Below, piece by piece: positions 61,036 through 64,000 of a stretch of DNA of 64,000 bases. The notes below the pieces were generated by a model that ran no database searches, was not told the origin of the DNA, and saw nothing but the letters and a program-made list of their open reading frames with translations. The stretch lies in assembly GCF_030209835.1 (NCBI RefSeq), contig NZ_JARVRF010000001.1:113204-177203 (forward strand), given 5' to 3'. The stretch's first letter is position 1. Each line of letters opens with the position of its first letter. This DNA is from Arthrobacter sp. efr-133-R2A-120. Its GTDB lineage: Bacteria > Actinomycetota > Actinomycetes > Actinomycetales > Micrococcaceae. Both the position numbers and the translations under genes were made by a program.

Positions 61036-62331
61036 ATGAGACCCATGGTTGTGTCTGATTCTGCTGCAGGACCTGAAGCTTCCAAGGCTTTGTCCGCTGC
61101 CCCGGTTCCCGTTGAAAAGGCAAAAGCAACCGTCATCGCGACGATGGTGCTAGCCCGGCTGGGACTGATGATCGCCCTTTTTATGCCAATCGTGGCCGGC
61201 ATGACGCTTAAGGTGCAGACCTTGGTCGCCGCGCCTGAAGTTGCTTCCACGCTAGGCGTCGTTATCTCAATGGGCGCCTTCGCCGCACTCCTCTTCGACC
61301 CAATTTTCGGCCGTCTCAGCGACCGCACTATAGGTCGCTTCGGCCGTCGCCGCCCCTGGCTGGTCGCCGGGGCAGTGGGGCTCCTGGTCTGCCTGACCGT
61401 CATTGCGCTGGCCCCGAATGTCGTCGTTCTGGGCATCGGTTGGTTCCTCGCACAGGCCCTTGGCAATGCTGCGGTCGCAGCACATACAGCCACCCTGGCG
61501 GACCAGGTACCTCAATGGCAGCGCGGCAAAGTCAGCGGCATGATCGGCATCGCCTCGCAAGCCGCCTCCTTGGGGGCAGCCTACTCAGCAAGTCTTTTCG
61601 GGCAGAACATGCTGCTGCTGTTCCTGGTTCCGGGGGCCCTCGCTCTGGTCCTGGTTCTCGTCTTTGCATTCGTGCTACCGGACCGGCCGATCGAGCGCCG
61701 CCCTGCATCTGAAGGCGGCTTGCGTACCGCATTGAAGACATTTTGGGTGAACCCCCGCCAAAACCCGGACTTCGCGTTTGCCTGGATCTCGCGCTTTCTC
61801 GTCGTCCTGGCAATGTTCATGTTCGTCACGTTCCGGCTTCTGTACTTGCAGCAGGACCTGGGCCTTTCCAAACAAGACGCGGCGGGCGCCCTGGCAACCG
61901 GTGTCCTTATCTACACCCTGGCTCTCGTAACAGCAGGCCAAATCGCCGGATGGATCTCCGACAAGCTCGGGCGTCGAAAAGTCTTTATCTGGATCTCAGC
62001 TGTCATTTTCGGCATCGGCACATGGATGCTCACCCTGGCAAACTCAACCACGGGGTTCTACTGGGCTGAACTCGTCATCGGCATCGGCTTCGGCATCTAC
62101 ATCGCTGTTGACCTCGCCCTCGTCATCGATGTCCTCCCCAACCCCGAAGACACAGCAAAGGACCTCGGCGTCTTCAACATCGCCATGACAGGTCCCCAAA
62201 CCCTCGCACCAGCTGTATCAGCTGCACTCGTGACAATGGCCGGAGGCAGTTACGACCTCCTCCTGGCCGTGGCGGCGGGCGTTGCACTGCTTGGGGCATT
62301 GACGATCCTTCCCGTAAAAAAGGTCCGCTGA
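61036..62331 (+). CDS. MFS sugar transporter (GPH/SLC45-like)
   Basis: 431 aa, ATG 61036 (or 61045). Twelve hydrophobic segments and the MFS loop GRLSDRTIGRFGRRRPW, repeated as GWISDKLGRRKV in the second half. Probably imports the beta-glucoside or disaccharide that the divergent GH3 enzyme cleaves. Controlled from the paired TetR operators. Confidence 0.85.
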   Translation: MRPMVVSDSAAGPEASKALSAAPVPVEKAKATVIATMVLARLGLMIALFMPIVAGMTLKVQTLVAAPEVASTLGVVISMGAFAALLFDPIFGRLSDRTIGRFGRRRPWLVAGAVGLLVCLTVIALAPNVVVLGIGWFLAQALGNAAVAAHTATLADQVPQWQRGKVSGMIGIASQAASLGAAYSASLFGQNMLLLFLVPGALALVLVLVFAFVLPDRPIERRPASEGGLRTALKTFWVNPRQNPDFAFAWISRFLVVLAMFMFVTFRLLYLQQDLGLSKQDAAGALATGVLIYTLALVTAGQIAGWISDKLGRRKVFIWISAVIFGIGTWMLTLANSTTGFYWAELVIGIGFGIYIAVDLALVIDVLPNPEDTAKDLGVFNIAMTGPQTLAPAVSAALVTMAGGSYDLLLAVAAGVALLGALTILPVKKVR

Positions 62332-62369
62332 CCCGCTTCTCCCCGCAAAAAAGTACCGCTGCCCCAGCC

Positions 62370-62408
62370 CGTCCACCGTTCTCAGTATGGGGACGGTGGA
62401 CGCAGCTT
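62370..62408 (+). terminator. Terminator after MFS gene
   Basis: CGTCCACCGT (62370-62379) pairs with ACGGTGGACG (62393-62402), tail CAGCTTTTAG. Confidence 0.75.
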
Positions 62409-62535
62409 TTAGCTGTGGATCACCCGTCCCCGGGCCCTATGAATGCAGGATGCCACCTTGCCCCTGGTGTTCAAGAAGTCAACGCCACGGGCAAGGAGGG
62501 CTTTCGGAACCACCCCCGGTCCTGCCGGCCGGGGC

Positions 62536-62823
62536 TTATATGCAGCTCGTGGGGTTCTTGCCGAAGATCTGTCTGGTTGTCATCCGGTAGTTGAGTTCGC
62601 CGGAGAGTGCTTGTGGCGTGACCCAGACCCGGTGGCCGTGGCACGCTTCAAATATTTGGCGCGGGTTGTCTCGGTCGGCCGCGAGCCAGAGTATGGAGGA
62701 GTCGGGCATGACGTCTTCGACGACCCGGTTCCGATCACCGGCCGTTTGCCGGATTTCCACCCGAGCGTTGATCAACAGGCTCCAGTCACCGTGTTTACGC
62801 GGCGTTGCTCGGTTCAAGGTCAT
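62536..62823 (-). CDS. Small SH3-like hypothetical protein, paralogue of 47472-47729
   Basis: 95 aa. LLINARVEIRQTAGDRNRVV, DSSILWLAADRDNPRQIFEA, HRVWVTPQALSGE. Shares the ILWL and VWV beta strands and their spacing with the protein at 47472. Divergently oriented to the MFS unit. Function unknown. Confidence 0.55.
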   Translation of the reverse strand: MTLNRATPRKHGDWSLLINARVEIRQTAGDRNRVVEDVMPDSSILWLAADRDNPRQIFEACHGHRVWVTPQALSGELNYRMTTRQIFGKNPTSCI

Positions 62824-62843
62824 GTGCTTTCCGTTACGGGTCT

Positions 62844-62885
62844 ACAAGAGCGACAGCGGCCCGATGGGGCCGCTGTCGCTCTTGT
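62844..62885. terminator. 18-bp terminator stem before the RraA remnant
   Basis: ACAAGAGCGACAGCGGCC (62844-62861) and GGCCGCTGTCGCTCTTGT (62868-62885) are exact complements with loop CGATGG. Placed at the end of the leftward RraA remnant. Confidence 0.75.
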
Positions 62886-62910
62886 CAACGTTGTCGGGCT
62901 TTGGTGGCTT

Positions 62911-63200
62911 CTAGGAGGCGACGGCTTCTTTGATCCGGTCGCGGATCTGGCGTTGGAGGTTTTCCTGGGCCGGGAGTGCCTGGAGGGTTTCGGGGAGCTC
63001 GGACTGAGGAATGACGACGATCCGTCTGCATCGCCGATGACGACATCACGTGGGTTGCAGACGACGTTGCCGCAGGCGACCGGTTTGCCGACGTACCCGG
63101 GTCCGTTTTTCGAAGGCCCTGCGGGAACTACGGCGCGGGCGAAGACGGCAAGGCCCATCGCGTTCATCTCTTCGATGTCGCGCTGCGCCGAAGATGGACG
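62911..63200 (-). pseudogene. RraA-family fragment with truncated start and frameshift
   Basis: The minus strand reads RDIEEMNAMGLAVFARAVVP, GPSKNGPGYVGKPVACGNVV and DVVIGDADG, the C-terminal core of RraA-like 4-hydroxy-4-methyl-2-oxoglutarate aldolase/RNase E inhibitor proteins. Immediately after GDADG a one-base loss shifts the frame; in the next frame the expected tail continues (IVVIPQSELPETLQALPAQE, then NLQRQIRDRIKEAVAS and TAG at 62911-62913). The N-terminal two thirds is absent. A recent decay. Confidence 0.85.
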
Positions 63201-63262
63201 TTTCGTCGGCCTGAGCCGGGGGAGGGGCCGCCCAATGGCGCGTCTTTCCTCGAGGTGTTCGG

Positions 63263-63556
63263 CTAACGCGGCTTGTAGACGTCGGAGCGGTGCTCGATGC
63301 GGTGGACGTACAGAATGTGCTCTTCGATGTCCAGGGTGAACAGCACCCTATAGTCGCCGCGCCGTGCGGTGCGGAGTCCGAGGAGTTCGTTCGTGAGGGG
63401 TTTGCTCAGTCGGTGGGGGTTCTCAGCCAGTGCGCCGGTGACGAATTCGACGATCGCGGTTGCTGCTTTCTCCGGCAGTCGCCGGAAACCCTTCAGGGCC
63501 GGGCTGGTGACCTCAACGTTCCATGGTGCGGGGTCGGTGGATTCTGCGTCGGTCAC
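63263..63556 (-). CDS. relE: RelE/ParE-superfamily toxin
   Basis: 97 aa. PALKGFRRLPEKAATAIVEF, RTARRGDYRVLFTLDIEEHI and YVHRIEHRSDVY are the RelE pattern, including the Arg-rich active strand and final His/Arg/Tyr set. Cleaves mRNA on the ribosome when freed from antitoxin. Start overlaps the antitoxin stop by 4 bases. Confidence 0.88.
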   Translation of the reverse strand: MTDAESTDPAPWNVEVTSPALKGFRRLPEKAATAIVEFVTGALAENPHRLSKPLTNELLGLRTARRGDYRVLFTLDIEEHILYVHRIEHRSDVYKPR

Positions 63557-63828
63557 CGAGGCGGCAGACCGAATTCACGGCGGAGGTCTGCGCCGCTGGT
63601 CGTGTTGCCGTCGGCGATGTCGCGCCGGGCCTGGTCCAGGTCTTCGCGGATGCCCGGCTGTGAGAGCCAGTGGACGGTTTCCTGCAGGGATTCCAGGTCG
63701 TCGGCGGACATCAGCACGGCTGACGGGTGCCCGTGCCTGGTGATCTGGATGATCTCGTGCGTCGTGTCGGCTTCCTCCACGAGGGCGGACAGCTTGTCCT
63801 TGGCTTCGCTGAGCGGTACGGTTCTCAT
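63553..63828 (-). CDS. Phd/YefM-family antitoxin
   Basis: 91 aa. MRTVPLSEAKDKLSALVEEA with HEIIQITRHGHPSAVLMSAD is the Phd/YefM fold; the C-terminus is acidic/disordered to wrap the toxin. Antitoxin-first order and coupling to the RelE gene. Represses its own promoter. Confidence 0.88.
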   Translation of the reverse strand: MRTVPLSEAKDKLSALVEEADTTHEIIQITRHGHPSAVLMSADDLESLQETVHWLSQPGIREDLDQARRDIADGNTTSGADLRREFGLPPR

Positions 63829-63835
63829 GCTGGGA

Positions 63836-63865
63836 ATTATAGCCTGATTTCAGGCCACCAACTAG
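63836..63865 (-). promoter_or_regulatory. Toxin-antitoxin promoter with operator over the spacer
   Basis: On the minus strand TATAAT lies 7 bases before the antitoxin ATG, so the transcript may be leaderless. A GCCTGA-AA-TCAGGC dyad fills the spacer upstream of TATAAT, and AGCCTGA recurs nearby (63864-63870). This fits autorepression. Confidence 0.6.
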
Positions 63866-63870
63866 CCTGA

Positions 63871-64000
63871 CTTTTAGCCGATAACCTGCCTTATGTAAAG
63901 TAATTTGATTGAAACTTCAACTAAATTCCGTGATCCGTGTCCTGTTGTCCTGTCTCACCTAAAGTGACGCAATCTCAACTTAGTTGGAGCATTAGCCAAG
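63871..64000. other. AT-rich right edge
   Basis: About 130 bases, AT-richer than the rest, without a gene. Upstream flank of the toxin-antitoxin unit; cut by the window edge. Confidence 0.4.

Noticed and set aside
1..64000. CRISPR array, rRNA or tRNA genes
   Set aside because: No regularly spaced short repeats with unique spacers and no recognisable rRNA/tRNA sequence were seen.

Overview
The window is high-GC actinobacterial DNA. Short genes with GTG/TTG starts and strong purine-rich ribosome sites, DUF4192, DUF2510, mycothiol-type alcohol dehydrogenase and alanine dehydrogenase families, and the plasmid gene set all point to a Micrococcaceae member such as Arthrobacter/Paenarthrobacter. 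This is inference; there is no rRNA or tRNA to test it. The left 26 kb looks like a conjugative plasmid backbone (or an integrative relative). The right 38 kb is a catabolic and metabolic accessory load. No replication initiator or ParA is recognisable and the window does not close.

Layout, 1-26 kb: the tail of ssb, a KfrA-type DNA-binding coiled-coil protein behind a perfect 18-bp inverted repeat, and a ParB-like small protein (0-1.4 kb); an Xre regulator with a divergent small gene (1.6-2.7 kb); a DUF2510 membrane protein and a stand-alone serine resolvase with res-like boxes (3-4.4 kb); a divergent pair of a winged-helix protein and a DUF3800 protein (4.5-6.3 kb); a Tn554-type recombinase trio (6.6-9.9 kb); two small membrane proteins and two HNH proteins (10-12.5 kb); then three genes (unknown 143 aa, DUF4192, ParB/Srx-domain) that each sit behind a copy of the same roughly 370-410 bp structured leader (13.5-18.2 kb). 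A coiled-coil accessory gene, a probable oriT, a 1538-aa TrwC/TraA relaxase-helicase, a second DUF3800 protein and a nucleotidyltransferase-like protein follow (18.5-26.3 kb).

Layout, 26-46 kb: a probable amine-degradation island built around a divergent promoter at 34.0-34.4 kb. Leftward: APC permease, class III aminotransferase, zinc alcohol dehydrogenase, aldehyde dehydrogenase, M20 amidohydrolase. Rightward: aldehyde dehydrogenase and a diflavin reductase, then a tightly packed operon of glutamine-synthetase-like gamma-glutamylamide synthetase, SDR, PuuD-like gamma-glutamyl hydrolase, cytochrome P450, 3Fe-4S ferredoxin, ferredoxin reductase and a GAF/PucR regulator. Both rightward units carry the same TGTGCA-N3-TGCACA dyad upstream. 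The logic is uptake of an amine, oxidation by the P450, gamma-glutamyl protection and release, aldehyde oxidation, transamination. Known P450 plus glutamine-synthetase clusters for morpholine/piperidine/pyrrolidine in mycobacteria are the closest precedent I know.

Layout, 46-64 kb: an HtaA-domain protein, small SH3-like proteins, alanine dehydrogenase with a divergent Lrp/AsnC regulator, PAS protein, metallo-beta-lactamase-fold protein, HxlR regulator, a glycogen-debranching-type glycosidase, cupin, a broken MFS gene, two DUF202 proteins with a PPOX-family protein, a TetR/GH3 beta-glucosidase unit divergent from an MFS sugar transporter across a pair of TetR-like operators, a frameshifted RraA remnant and a RelBE/Phd-type toxin-antitoxin pair.

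The most novel signals are the three-copy leader, whose first stem is kept by four compensatory base-pair changes in the diverged copy, and the P450/gamma-glutamylation island with two separate electron-transfer systems and a shared operator.
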